64,000 nucleotides of DNA from assembly GCA_963715565.1 (NCBI GenBank), contig OY970256.1:1178001-1242000 (forward strand), in the 5' to 3' direction. Made by a program: the position numbers and the translations under genes. Positions 8,814 through 17,548 of this stretch are shown piece by piece. The DNA is from JACVRN01 sp963715565 (GTDB taxonomy: Bacteria; Acidobacteriota; Blastocatellia; Pyrinomonadales; Pyrinomonadaceae). The notes below the pieces were generated by a model, which worked only from the letters and a program-made list of their open reading frames with translations, was not told where the DNA came from and searched no databases. Within the stretch, counting starts at the first letter, position 1; the number at the start of each line of letters is the position of its first letter.

Positions 8814-10040
8814 GTGGCAAGGTCTTTAAGGGTTCTACATATCACGACGGAGTTTCCCCCGTTCGTCGTCGGCGGCCTCGGGACGGCTTTGGGAGGGCTG
8901 GCGAGCGCGAGCGCCCGCGCCAGCGCCGAGGTCGGGGTGCTGCTCATTATAGACGCGCCGCTCGCCAGGGTTGTCGAGCGCGTCGAGCGTTTCACCGAAG
9001 GTCGCCGAGTCCCCGTACACGATGCCAGCCATGCCGATCTTGCAGCGGTCGATGATGGTGGCGCTGCGGCGGTGGCGCCGGCTATCACGCTCTTTCAAAT
9101 TTACGATTCCGACCCTCCGGAAGTCGCGGCCCGCATCGCCATGGAGTGGAAGCCCGACATCATCCACCTGCATGTCGTTTGGGTCTTACCGTTCTTGCGC
9201 TCCATCCTCGAAAGGGTTCGCGTCCCCGTCGTCTACACCGTTCATTGTCTGCTCCGCGCGGCCTTCGACATCGGGCGCGAGCCCGCGCACATCCTCGAAT
9301 ACAGCGGCCAGCAGAAGACGACCATCGGGCTGGCGCGGCGAGTGATCGCGCTGACGCATGACGAAGCCGCACTGACGAGCGGTTATTACCCGGAAGCGCG
9401 TGAGCGTATACGCGTCGTGGGCAACGGGATTGACGATTCGCAAACTGCCCGCCACGCCGCACGCAGAAAGAAGTCGGATGAATCTCTTCTAGCGCTCTAT
9501 GCGGGGCGGCTCGTTGAACGCAAGGGAGTCCGCGACCTGCTGGATGCGATACCGCTGGTACTTGATAGCTCGCCCGACATGCGCTTTGTATTTGCGGGCG
9601 GCCCCGTAAATTCCAGTGCTGAAGAGTTAGAGCAGGTCTGGCTTCCTGCCTCCTGCGCCCCTTTTCGCAATCGCATCAGCTTTACCGGATGGCTTTCGAT
9701 GGAGCAGTTAGTCGAGTGGTATCGCGCGGCGGATATTCTGGTCGTGCCTAGTCGTTATGAGCCGTTCGGGATGGTGATTCTTGAGGGCATGCTGCACGGG
9801 CTGCCAATCGCCGCTGCGAACGTCGGCGGCCCACGTGAAATTCTTGAGCACGAGCGAACCGGACTTCTCTTCCCGCCGGGTGATGTAGAAGCGATTGCAC
9901 AAGCCTTACTGCGACTCGTCCATCAGCCGAAGCTTCGCCGGAATCTGGGCGAGACAGCGGCGCGCGAGGTTCGCGCAAGGTGGCTCTGGCCGCGCATCAT
10001 AGAGCAGGTACATAGAGTGTACAGCGAGGCTCTGGGCTAA
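8814..10040 (+). CDS. Glycosyltransferase family 4 (GT-B fold)
   Basis: N-terminal sugar-acceptor domain begins LHITTEFPPFVVGGLGT. The C-terminal domain has the GT4 donor-binding E-x7-E region in SRYEPFGMVILEGMLHG and a PPGDVEAIA end. GTG start preceded by AAGGGG. Cytoplasmic sugar transfer from a nucleotide sugar; acceptor unknown. 12 bases after the ligase gene. Confidence 0.85.
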   Translation: MARSLRVLHITTEFPPFVVGGLGTALGGLASASARASAEVGVLLIIDAPLARVVERVERFTEGRRVPVHDASHADLAAVDDGGAAAVAPAITLFQIYDSDPPEVAARIAMEWKPDIIHLHVVWVLPFLRSILERVRVPVVYTVHCLLRAAFDIGREPAHILEYSGQQKTTIGLARRVIALTHDEAALTSGYYPEARERIRVVGNGIDDSQTARHAARRKKSDESLLALYAGRLVERKGVRDLLDAIPLVLDSSPDMRFVFAGGPVNSSAEELEQVWLPASCAPFRNRISFTGWLSMEQLVEWYRAADILVVPSRYEPFGMVILEGMLHGLPIAAANVGGPREILEHERTGLLFPPGDVEAIAQALLRLVHQPKLRRNLGETAAREVRARWLWPRIIEQVHRVYSEALG

Positions 10041-10105
10041 CCTGCGCCGCGTTGCCCTGAGCTACGAAGGCTCTGCACAATCAGACGAATCAAGAGCAGA
10101 TTGTT

Positions 10106-11143
10106 TTGGATATAGTCCTTTACACGGAAGGCTTGCCCTTCACAGGGGATACACTTGAGCGCCAGTCGCTCGGGGGTTCCGAGACGGCTTTTATTCATGT
10201 TGCCAGAGAACTGGCGCGCATGGGCCACACTGTGACGGCATATTGCCTGTGTCCGAATGAAGCTGTCTACGATGGTGTCATCTATCGAGATGTCTCGAAG
10301 GTTCACGAGTTGGGCCAGAGAGCCTGCGACCTGTTTATCTGTTCGCGCTACTTCTCCGTCTTTTCCGAAAACATACGCGCCGGGGCCAGCTTTCTATGGA
10401 TGCACGAACTGCTGACGAATAATGAGGCTCAGAATTTATCATTCGTCTCACACAAGATTGATGCTGTCTACTGCCTCTCCGATTATCACTGCCATGACAC
10501 ACGCGAGGCTCTTCCGGCATTAGAACCGAAGTTACGAAAATTGATGAACGGCATAGACCCGGCTTTAATCCTCAGGGCCACGAAAGACGTGCGCGGGAAG
10601 CGGCACAAAATCATGTTCACCTCGCGTCCAAAACGCGGGTTGCATCAAGCCCTTGAATTGTATGAGAGACTGGCAGACACCACTTTGGAGTTCTTGATTT
10701 GTAGCTATTACTGTTCGCCGAACGGCAAGGCAGAGCCGCTCTGGGACAGCTACCAGCCACGCATTGACAAGCTCGTCAAACGAGGCTTCCCCGTCTCGAT
10801 AGGAAGCTTTACACAACGCGACCTGTACCGGCACATAGCTGAAAGTAAAGCCGTGATTTATCCGACAGACTGTGAGGAAGTCTTCTGCATCAGCGCGATA
10901 GAAGCGCAGGCTTGCGGGACAGTCTTTTTAACGACCGATGACTTTGCGCTCAAAGAGACCGTCGGTTACGAGCGAATCCCGCCCGGCAATCAAGCGCAGT
11001 TTTACGAACGACTCAAAGCCATCCTCTCTGACGAGAAACTCCGCCGCGAGCTTGAGACAAAGGGCCGTGAGCACGTCATTCCTTATACATGGCAAAATGT
11101 GGCGCGGATTTTTACGAGAGATGCCGAGCGTCATTTATTATGA
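10106..11143 (+). CDS. Glycosyltransferase (GT1/GT4 type)
   Basis: 345 residues, TTG start with a weak ribosome site. The N-terminus has GGSETAFIHVARELARMGH, the acceptor-domain glycine loop. The C-terminal region CEEVFCISAIEAQACG matches the nucleotide-sugar binding glutamates. It ends 9 bases before a convergent glycosyltransferase gene, so the rightward operon stops here. Confidence 0.75.
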   Translation: MDIVLYTEGLPFTGDTLERQSLGGSETAFIHVARELARMGHTVTAYCLCPNEAVYDGVIYRDVSKVHELGQRACDLFICSRYFSVFSENIRAGASFLWMHELLTNNEAQNLSFVSHKIDAVYCLSDYHCHDTREALPALEPKLRKLMNGIDPALILRATKDVRGKRHKIMFTSRPKRGLHQALELYERLADTTLEFLICSYYCSPNGKAEPLWDSYQPRIDKLVKRGFPVSIGSFTQRDLYRHIAESKAVIYPTDCEEVFCISAIEAQACGTVFLTTDDFALKETVGYERIPPGNQAQFYERLKAILSDEKLRRELETKGREHVIPYTWQNVARIFTRDAERHLL

Positions 11144-11152
11144 ATTCTGGTC

Positions 11153-11914
11153 TCACTCAACAAAATATCCGGCTTGCATTATCTCTTCTGAAAAGTTCTT
11201 CGTCACCCGGGCCTTTCCGCACACCCTGTTTCGATTAGCCTTGATGATTCCCTCTTCCAGGTTTTTAACTGATAAGTTGTAGTTTCTCCTTTGCATCTCC
11301 CATCTCATTTGAGACGCATCGCGCACTTCAAAAAGCTCTAACATTGCCGGATCGAAATTCATGATCCTTTCGGCATCATCGTGTTCGATGCGGCTCACCA
11401 GACCCTCTTCTTCAATGTATTGCAACTTCGCCTGCCGCGCTCTGGAAACTAAATCGTCATCATCAAATCCCCACCCTGCAAAATCCTCGTCGTATCCTCC
11501 CAGCGACAGGAAATGAGATTTCTTGAGCCCTACCAACCCTGTGAACCCCCTCAACACTGCGTCCGGATGCTGCTCGAAAATACGAAGCAGACGGGCGACC
11601 CCTTCAGTGTTGATAAAGGTGTCCGCATCCAGATTCACAACGTAATCGCCACCGGCGAGCAGGTGTGCCAGGTTCTTGGAATGAGGCGAGCTGAAATACT
11701 GAAAGTCTGTGGTGTGGTAGTAGGCCAGGTGTCCGCTCTCAATAAACCTGACATACTCTCTCAAGCCCTCATGCATCCCGTCGCGTGAATTGTAATTAAC
11801 GATGATCCATTCGACAGCCGCTCCGCAGCGCGCGATGGTTTCCAGATTATGATCCAGTGTTATTTTCAGATGATGATAACGGCCCATGCACGGAGTACAG
11901 AAAGAGAGCTTCAT
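11153..11914 (-). CDS. Glycosyltransferase family 2 / galactosyltransferase-like
   Basis: GT-A fold. NLDADTF gives the metal-binding DxD, and GWGFDDDDL matches the C-terminal acceptor motif seen in GT7/GT27-type enzymes. I start at the ATG at 11914 because GGGAG sits at the right distance; a second ATG lies six bases upstream. Convergent with the previous gene. Confidence 0.75.
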   Translation of the reverse strand: MKLSFCTPCMGRYHHLKITLDHNLETIARCGAAVEWIIVNYNSRDGMHEGLREYVRFIESGHLAYYHTTDFQYFSSPHSKNLAHLLAGGDYVVNLDADTFINTEGVARLLRIFEQHPDAVLRGFTGLVGLKKSHFLSLGGYDEDFAGWGFDDDDLVSRARQAKLQYIEEEGLVSRIEHDDAERIMNFDPAMLELFEVRDASQMRWEMQRRNYNLSVKNLEEGIIKANRNRVCGKARVTKNFSEEIMQAGYFVE

Positions 11915-11983
11915 AAACATTCTCCCTAAGGGTTAGCCTGCAACGCCTCAAAGCTCATGGCATTATCCAAGACCTGCTGAATC

Positions 11984-13066
11984 TCAAGCGCAACATTCTT
12001 CCAGCAGAGTTTTGACAGTCCTTGCGCCCACGTCCCAGTCAAGGCGTGTCCTGTATTCATTAAACGCGCTCAAAGATAATTCTTCATATCGCAAGGGGTC
12101 TGACATTAAACTCAAGATATAGGAGCAATATTCGGAGACGGGCGCATCCAACGAAAACAATTTCCCATTCACCTCGTCTCTAACTGCTGCGGGAATACCT
12201 CCGGTGATAGTAGCGATACTGGGCAGGCCGAATGAGCTGGCTTCCGCGAAAACGATTCCGAAACATTCCGCTCTGGAAGGGATGACGAGAAAGTGAGCCT
12301 CGGAAAATAATCTATCGAGCGTCTTCATCCCTTCGGGCGTCGCCTTGGAAATAAATCCGAGTATCTTCACATAATCAGGCACAGCGCCTTCTATTTCCGG
12401 TTCGCAGCCGACGATTGCTAACTCCGTATTTAATCCCTGCCTGTTGAGTTCTTCTGCGATTTTGAGAACAATGTCGCCGCCCTTTCTCTGCCACGCATAA
12501 CCTATAAATAACAATTTGCATTTATCTTTCGAGCGAGCAGCAACCATTGTCTTGATATCATTTGGAGTGCGCCCGCATTCAAGGTTCGCGCCGAAAGGCA
12601 CGACCTTAATCTTTGAGCTATCTACATCGTACCTGTCCCTTGCGTTTCGGGCGGCCCAATCCGAAGCAAAGATAGCCAGCGTGCAATTTTGTAAAGCCAT
12701 CCTGTCAACCGCCTCAAACATTTCGATTGTCTCTTTTGAATCGGTTTCCAGTGGCGAGTAGTAGCCACGCACACTGGCAAACATTGCATCATGCCAGAAG
12801 ACAATGGGCTGCTCGCACTCAAGGAGACAAATGTGATTGAACCCGGAAGCGAAGACGACATCAACTTTAAGCTTATCAAGCTTGCGCGCGACCTGTTCGT
12901 TCAGACTCTTGATAACCTCTGCATATCCCGCGTCGGGCCTGCTCAGTGGACCAATCGGCTGAACGTCTAGTGATTGGTTCACGAGCGCTTTCATCATGTA
13001 ATATCCTATCCCTGAAAATCCATGTATGTCATAAGGATCATGCTCAGTCGCGTATGCTATTCTCAC
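11984..13066 (-). CDS. Glycosyltransferase family 4
   Basis: 360 residues. N-terminal MRIAYATEHDPYDIHGFSGIG glycine loop, and C-terminal SRAECFGIVFAEASSFGLP with the paired donor-binding glutamates. 69 bases upstream of the GT2-like gene and on the same strand, probably co-transcribed. Acceptor unknown. Confidence 0.85.
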   Translation of the reverse strand: MRIAYATEHDPYDIHGFSGIGYYMMKALVNQSLDVQPIGPLSRPDAGYAEVIKSLNEQVARKLDKLKVDVVFASGFNHICLLECEQPIVFWHDAMFASVRGYYSPLETDSKETIEMFEAVDRMALQNCTLAIFASDWAARNARDRYDVDSSKIKVVPFGANLECGRTPNDIKTMVAARSKDKCKLLFIGYAWQRKGGDIVLKIAEELNRQGLNTELAIVGCEPEIEGAVPDYVKILGFISKATPEGMKTLDRLFSEAHFLVIPSRAECFGIVFAEASSFGLPSIATITGGIPAAVRDEVNGKLFSLDAPVSEYCSYILSLMSDPLRYEELSLSAFNEYRTRLDWDVGARTVKTLLEECCA

Positions 13067-13220
13067 TTCAACTGCTCCTCAAAGCAGGTCGGATGTAAGA
13101 GCTAGACTTAATGAATAAATATCCCGGCAGCATCATTGAACAGGATTACAGATTTATCAAGAAACGTGACCGGGCACGCGCGGGCTCCAACGCGTAGAGG
13201 AAGCCACCGGAGGATAAGCG

Positions 13221-14420
13221 ATGAAGACGACAGAACACTATGCACAGTTTTTTGAGCGATTCACGACTGAGAAGTACGAAAGCTATCTTCGCAACCTGGG
13301 CGTTACCATCGAGAAATACAGTTTCAGCACGACTCCTTACTTTCTTCCGCGAAAGAGGTTCGAGCGGCTCGTAGAGATTACGAATTCGCTCCTCAAGCTG
13401 CTCAAGTCGCCCGCTTATCATGAACAGACGGCCCGGACCTCCTGGTTTCTACCACACCACACGATGCGGCCCACGGATTATTTCGGTGACGTGGAGTTTC
13501 ATTGCGGCGACGTCGAAGACAAGATACTCGAAGTAAATTTTAACCCGCCCGGACACGTAGGCTTTCTGGAATTACTTGAAGGAGCATTCCTAAACGCCTT
13601 CGACGTGCCGCATGCGCTCAGAGTCAATGAGGGGTTCGAGGAGAGACTGGTAGATGCTGTGACAGACCATCGCCGCTACACAAAGATAGCCGTCGGCGTC
13701 AATCACACAGCCGCCAGCAAACCTTACATGGCTCATTACAAATACTTCGAAAAGATATTTTCCCGGCATGGTATTGAAAGCAGGGTCGTCTATGCGGCAG
13801 ACGTTCAAATGGACGAAGCCTTCTGCCCGATGTGGGATGGGCGACCGTTTGACAGGATTTTGAATTTAGTGATACCAAGAATCTGGGAAGACAATCCTGA
13901 ACCGTTCTCCAAATTTACGCTGGCTTATAAACATCATCCTGAGATGTTCTTCCCGAATCCTTTTGGTTGGAGGCTCGGCCAAAAGAGACTTCAGGCAGTT
14001 TGCTATAACCTTGAAAACGAGAATTTCGGACTGGAAGAAAAGGACGTAGAGATTATTACAAAGGCTTCTCTTGAAACTTACATGCTTTCGGATTTCTCAT
14101 CTCCGAGTGAGCTTATGCAAAGGTTCGAGGGCAAGGATTTCGTGCTCAAGCCTCTGGACAACTATCACGGCAAAGGTCTGTTTATACGGCCCTCTGTCGA
14201 GAGCATAGAACAGGTTTTTGACAGTGCGCGTGACAGGTATATCGCCCAGCAATATTTTCCGCCATCTCAGGTTCCCTGCATAACAACAGGCGGGGCTATA
14301 GAGAATTATCTGTTTTCTCTAAGATTGGGTTTTCTTAACGGAGAGTTTTTTGGCGCGCGCGGCTATAACTTTACAATCCCACCTTCCAGTGAACACATTG
14401 TTCCGGTTGTAGTCGTTTGA
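13221..14420 (+). CDS. ATP-grasp-like ligase, unassigned family
   Basis: 399 residues, good GGAGG site before ATG. The segment LKPLDNYHGKGLFI near residue 310 is the ATP-grasp lysine/glycine-rich loop, and IAQQYFPP precedes a typical ATP-binding stretch. The middle (DRILNLVIPRIWED...) recalls glutathionylspermidine-synthase-like proteins. Such enzymes join a carboxylate to an amine through an acyl phosphate. Base composition looks more AT-rich than in the housekeeping genes to the right. Function in this cluster unknown; could be amide formation or capping. Confidence 0.6.
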   Translation: MKTTEHYAQFFERFTTEKYESYLRNLGVTIEKYSFSTTPYFLPRKRFERLVEITNSLLKLLKSPAYHEQTARTSWFLPHHTMRPTDYFGDVEFHCGDVEDKILEVNFNPPGHVGFLELLEGAFLNAFDVPHALRVNEGFEERLVDAVTDHRRYTKIAVGVNHTAASKPYMAHYKYFEKIFSRHGIESRVVYAADVQMDEAFCPMWDGRPFDRILNLVIPRIWEDNPEPFSKFTLAYKHHPEMFFPNPFGWRLGQKRLQAVCYNLENENFGLEEKDVEIITKASLETYMLSDFSSPSELMQRFEGKDFVLKPLDNYHGKGLFIRPSVESIEQVFDSARDRYIAQQYFPPSQVPCITTGGAIENYLFSLRLGFLNGEFFGARGYNFTIPPSSEHIVPVVVV

Positions 14421-14493
14421 GAATTGGAAATATAGACTAAACGGAACCCCGCCGGAAATTTGAGAGCTGGAATCTAGCCGCTCCGATGCTAAG

Positions 14494-15501
14494 TTAAGCT
14501 GATAACTGCCTGACGTATGAGCTGGGACGTTGGAGCTTGTTCGCTTCATTCAAAATGAACTCGAAACAATCCTCAAGAATTTCGTTTTCCCTCTCGCCTA
14601 GAATCACCAGATTCCTGTTCTGCGGATAGGCCCAGCGCCCCAGCGTCGCCATGCTAAAGCCCTCCTGCTTTGCCTCTTCGAGGGAGGACTTTCGCACAGC
14701 ATCCCATAAAACCAGCACAGGTTTTTCCAGCGCGGTGGCGATGTGCGACGGGCCTGTATCGAAGCCGACGTACATGTCGCTGGCCCAGATAAGCGACATC
14801 ATCTGCCTGATATTTGTTTCCGGCGTAAAGACCGGCAGCTCTTTTTGTTTGAAATGATTATTGCCTATCTGGAAAAAGCCGACTTGCTCTTTTAGCGTTT
14901 CGATGAGCTGAATCCATTTCTCAAAATACCATGGAGACTCCGGCAGGCTTGATGAACGTCCGTAGGGACATAAAACCACGACCGGACGCTTGAGATGGGA
15001 AAGCGTTTGCAATCCCCACTGCATCTCCTTTTGAGATAAGAAGAGAGAGCCGCATAGCTTTCGCGGGCGTAATCCATAGGGAGCGCAAATGTTCTCTATC
15101 TCATGCGACGCCTGACAAAAATTATCCATCTCCGCACTGATTTTCTCCATGATGTCCGGGTCGTATTGATTGGCATCTACAAGCTCTTCGATATACGGAT
15201 TGCCCTCCCAAATCGGATAATCAATCTCATGTTCGACACGTCCATACCACGAATAACTCAGCGGAGTCGTTAGTAGCCGTATCGGGCGACCAGCCCGCAA
15301 AGCGAATGCCTCAACAAGACGCGTGTAACAAACAAGGCTGCCAATTCCTATGTAGCCGGGCACAGCCAGATCACACTTATATTTTTCGGCATAGTACTTA
15401 GAGTAAAAAAAAGGCTCGGACGTAAGGAATCTGGGTGGCTCCGGCGGTACCTCTATGCACTGCTCATCCTCTCTTTGCATAAGTCTGTCGGCATCTTTCA
15501 C
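14494..15501 (-). CDS. Glycosyltransferase family 9 (heptosyltransferase-like)
   Basis: 335 residues. FDTGPSHIATALEKPVLVLWDA is the hallmark C-terminal motif of ADP-heptose:LPS heptosyltransferases. VVLCPYGRSSSLPESPW matches the donor-domain P-x-G-x-S region. It could work on lipopolysaccharide or on the cluster's glycoconjugate. Last gene of the island before ino1. Confidence 0.8.
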   Translation of the reverse strand: MKDADRLMQREDEQCIEVPPEPPRFLTSEPFFYSKYYAEKYKCDLAVPGYIGIGSLVCYTRLVEAFALRAGRPIRLLTTPLSYSWYGRVEHEIDYPIWEGNPYIEELVDANQYDPDIMEKISAEMDNFCQASHEIENICAPYGLRPRKLCGSLFLSQKEMQWGLQTLSHLKRPVVVLCPYGRSSSLPESPWYFEKWIQLIETLKEQVGFFQIGNNHFKQKELPVFTPETNIRQMMSLIWASDMYVGFDTGPSHIATALEKPVLVLWDAVRKSSLEEAKQEGFSMATLGRWAYPQNRNLVILGERENEILEDCFEFILNEANKLQRPSSYVRQLSA

Positions 15502-15657
15502 GTTAGATAGTTTGAGGGCGCGCGTACCGGAACATTTTACTTGCCGCCTCTGCTTTTGAGCAAGCGAGCGACGATTTTGGGCAAGATTTGCTGAGATGGC
15601 GTGTGCCCCGGCGGTGTATGATTCTGTTTATCAATTTTCCGAAGGAGTCGATACAAA

Positions 15658-16977
15658 GTGGCTATTGCAAAGGGTGCGGAGATTGCGCCCGTTAAAGGGA
15701 AGCTCGGGGTTCTGCTCGTGGGTTTGGGCGCTGTGAGCACGACTTTTATAGCGGGCGTCGAGGCTATTAAAAAGGGCATCGCAGAGCCTATTGGAAGTCT
15801 CACGCAGATGGGCACGATTCGGTTGGGCAAACGCACGGAGAATCGCGTCCCGCTCATCAAGGATTTAGTGCCGCTCGCGGATTTGAATGATCTGGTTTTC
15901 GGCGCGTGGGATATCTTTCCCGATTCGGCTTACGAGGCGGCGATGCACGCAGGCGTGTTGGAGAAAGACCTGCTCGCGCAAGTCAAAACGCCGTTGCAGA
16001 AGATTAAGCCGATGCGCGCTGTCTTCGATCAGTCTTACGTCAAGCGGTTGAACGGGACGAATGTCAAAGAGGGCGCGAACAAGATGGAGCTGGCCGAGCA
16101 GCTCATCGAAGACATCGCGGAATTTAAGCGACGTAACAAGTGCTCGCGGCTGGTGATGGTCTGGGCTGCCTCTACGGAAATTTTCCTCAAGCCGCAGGGC
16201 GTCCATAAGACGCTTCAGTCCTTCGAGCAGGCGATGCGCGATAATCATAAAGCGATTGCGCCTTCGATGATTTACGCCTACGCGGCTTTGAAATCGGGCG
16301 TGCCCTTTGCTAACGGTGCGCCGAATCTGACGGTAGACCTTCCTGCGCTCATGCAGCTTGCAGACCAGATGAACGTGCCCGTCTGCGGCAAGGATTTCAA
16401 GACCGGGCAGACCATGATGAAGACCATCCTCGCGCCCGGCCTCAAGTCGCGCCTGTTGGGTCTGCACGGCTGGTATTCGACAAACATCCTCGGCAACCGC
16501 GACGGCGAAGTCCTCGACGACCCGGACTCTTTCAAGACCAAGGAAGAATCCAAGCTCTCCGTGCTCGAATATATCCTTCAGCCGGATGTCTACCCGCAGC
16601 TTTACAAAGATTTTTCGCACGTCGTGAGGATTAACTATTACCCGCCGCGCGGCGACAATAAAGAGGGCTGGGACAACATAGATATTTTCGGCTGGCTGGG
16701 CTATCCGATGCAGATCAAGATTGATTTTCTGTGTCGCGACTCTATCCTCGCCGCGCCGCTCGTGCTTGACCTGGCGCTCTTTCTGGATTTGGCCCAGCGC
16801 ACCGGAATGAAGGGCGTGCAGGAGTGGCTCTCCTTCTACTTCAAATCGCCGCAGACCGCGCCGGGACTTTATCCGGAGCACGATCTTTTCATACAGTTGA
16901 TGAAGCTCAAGAACACGCTCCGCTACCTGCGCGGCGAAGACCTCATCACGCACCTCGGTCTGGAATATTACGACTGA
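15658..16977 (+). CDS. ino1: Inositol-3-phosphate synthase
   Basis: 439 residues. Converts glucose-6-phosphate to myo-inositol-3-phosphate with NAD+. Rossmann loop GVLLVGLGAVST near the N-terminus; DFKTGQTMMKT, GWYSTNILGNRDG and the SKLSVLEY region are conserved family blocks. GTG start with GGAG 10 bases upstream. A terminator follows at 17011. It may supply inositol phospholipid or an inositol-based solute. Confidence 0.92.
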   Translation: MAIAKGAEIAPVKGKLGVLLVGLGAVSTTFIAGVEAIKKGIAEPIGSLTQMGTIRLGKRTENRVPLIKDLVPLADLNDLVFGAWDIFPDSAYEAAMHAGVLEKDLLAQVKTPLQKIKPMRAVFDQSYVKRLNGTNVKEGANKMELAEQLIEDIAEFKRRNKCSRLVMVWAASTEIFLKPQGVHKTLQSFEQAMRDNHKAIAPSMIYAYAALKSGVPFANGAPNLTVDLPALMQLADQMNVPVCGKDFKTGQTMMKTILAPGLKSRLLGLHGWYSTNILGNRDGEVLDDPDSFKTKEESKLSVLEYILQPDVYPQLYKDFSHVVRINYYPPRGDNKEGWDNIDIFGWLGYPMQIKIDFLCRDSILAAPLVLDLALFLDLAQRTGMKGVQEWLSFYFKSPQTAPGLYPEHDLFIQLMKLKNTLRYLRGEDLITHLGLEYYD

Positions 16978-17010
16978 GCGAGACCAACGGATTTCACTTC
17001 CGAGTCTACA

Positions 17011-17048
17011 AAAAAGGCGCGCTCCCGAATTGCAGGACGCGCCTTTTT
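17011..17048 (+). terminator. Rho-independent terminator after ino1
   Basis: AAAAAGGCGCG (17011-17021) and CGCGCCTTTTT (17038-17048), 16-base loop, T-run at the end. 33 bases after the ino1 stop. Confidence 0.9.
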
Positions 17049-17218
17049 CTTTGCCACGATTTGGTCACTTCGCCAGACGTTTAGGTGTGGCAAAAGACTG
17101 AGCCCGCCTCCTTTGCGACACTATTTGTCAGACCCTTCCTGACGCGAATTGTCACCGCGCCCGCTGCGCTCGCGCCTGAGAAATTTTCTCTAAAAACTAT
17201 TGCCTCGAATATTTTGTG

Positions 17219-17247
17219 GTGACATTTGAGGCGATGTCGTATATATA
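17219..17247 (+). promoter_or_regulatory. Promoter of the Clp-type AAA+ gene
   Basis: GTGACA (five of six) at 17219-17224, a 17-base spacer, TATATA at 17242-17247. Would leave a 5' leader of about 295 bases. Confidence 0.5.
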
Positions 17248-17361
17248 GCGTTTAGCAACTCTATGGAGGGCGGCGGCGCGGCTCATTCGGAGGTAAACGC
17301 GCCCCCGCGCTCGCGCATCTATCTGATGAGCGGTTCGTTCTTTGCATAGAGACGGCACGGG

Positions 17362-17396
17362 GCTTTGAGACAGGAGGGGAGTCCGCGTCTCAAAGC
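17362..17396 (+). promoter_or_regulatory. Leader hairpin upstream of the Clp-type gene
   Basis: GCTTTGAGAC (17362-17371) pairs perfectly with GTCTCAAAGC (17387-17396). The loop contains AGGAGGGGAG. It lies inside the predicted 5' leader. A regulatory or stability role is inferred only. Confidence 0.4.
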
Positions 17397-17548
17397 GTAA
17401 GGCAAGCGTCCAGTTCTTCGACTAATCAGTAAAGCGAGTCATGGGGAGTTAGTAACCGATTGGTCGAATCTGGCGTTTTAATAAGCAGGAGGGAAGCACA
17501 AGAGGCGCTTTCCCCAATCCGTGGCCGCTCAGCAAAGGAGGACGACCA

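Larger units (their letters stand above)
17049..17548. other. Long leader/intergenic region before the Clp-type gene
   Basis: No convincing gene. It holds a promoter-like pair (17219-17247) and a 10-bp hairpin (17362-17396), both listed separately. A 28-codon frame from 17263 has no support. Confidence 0.5.

Noticed and set aside
15865..16953. 362-codon minus-strand frame
   Set aside because: Exact antisense shadow of ino1, caused by its codon bias.
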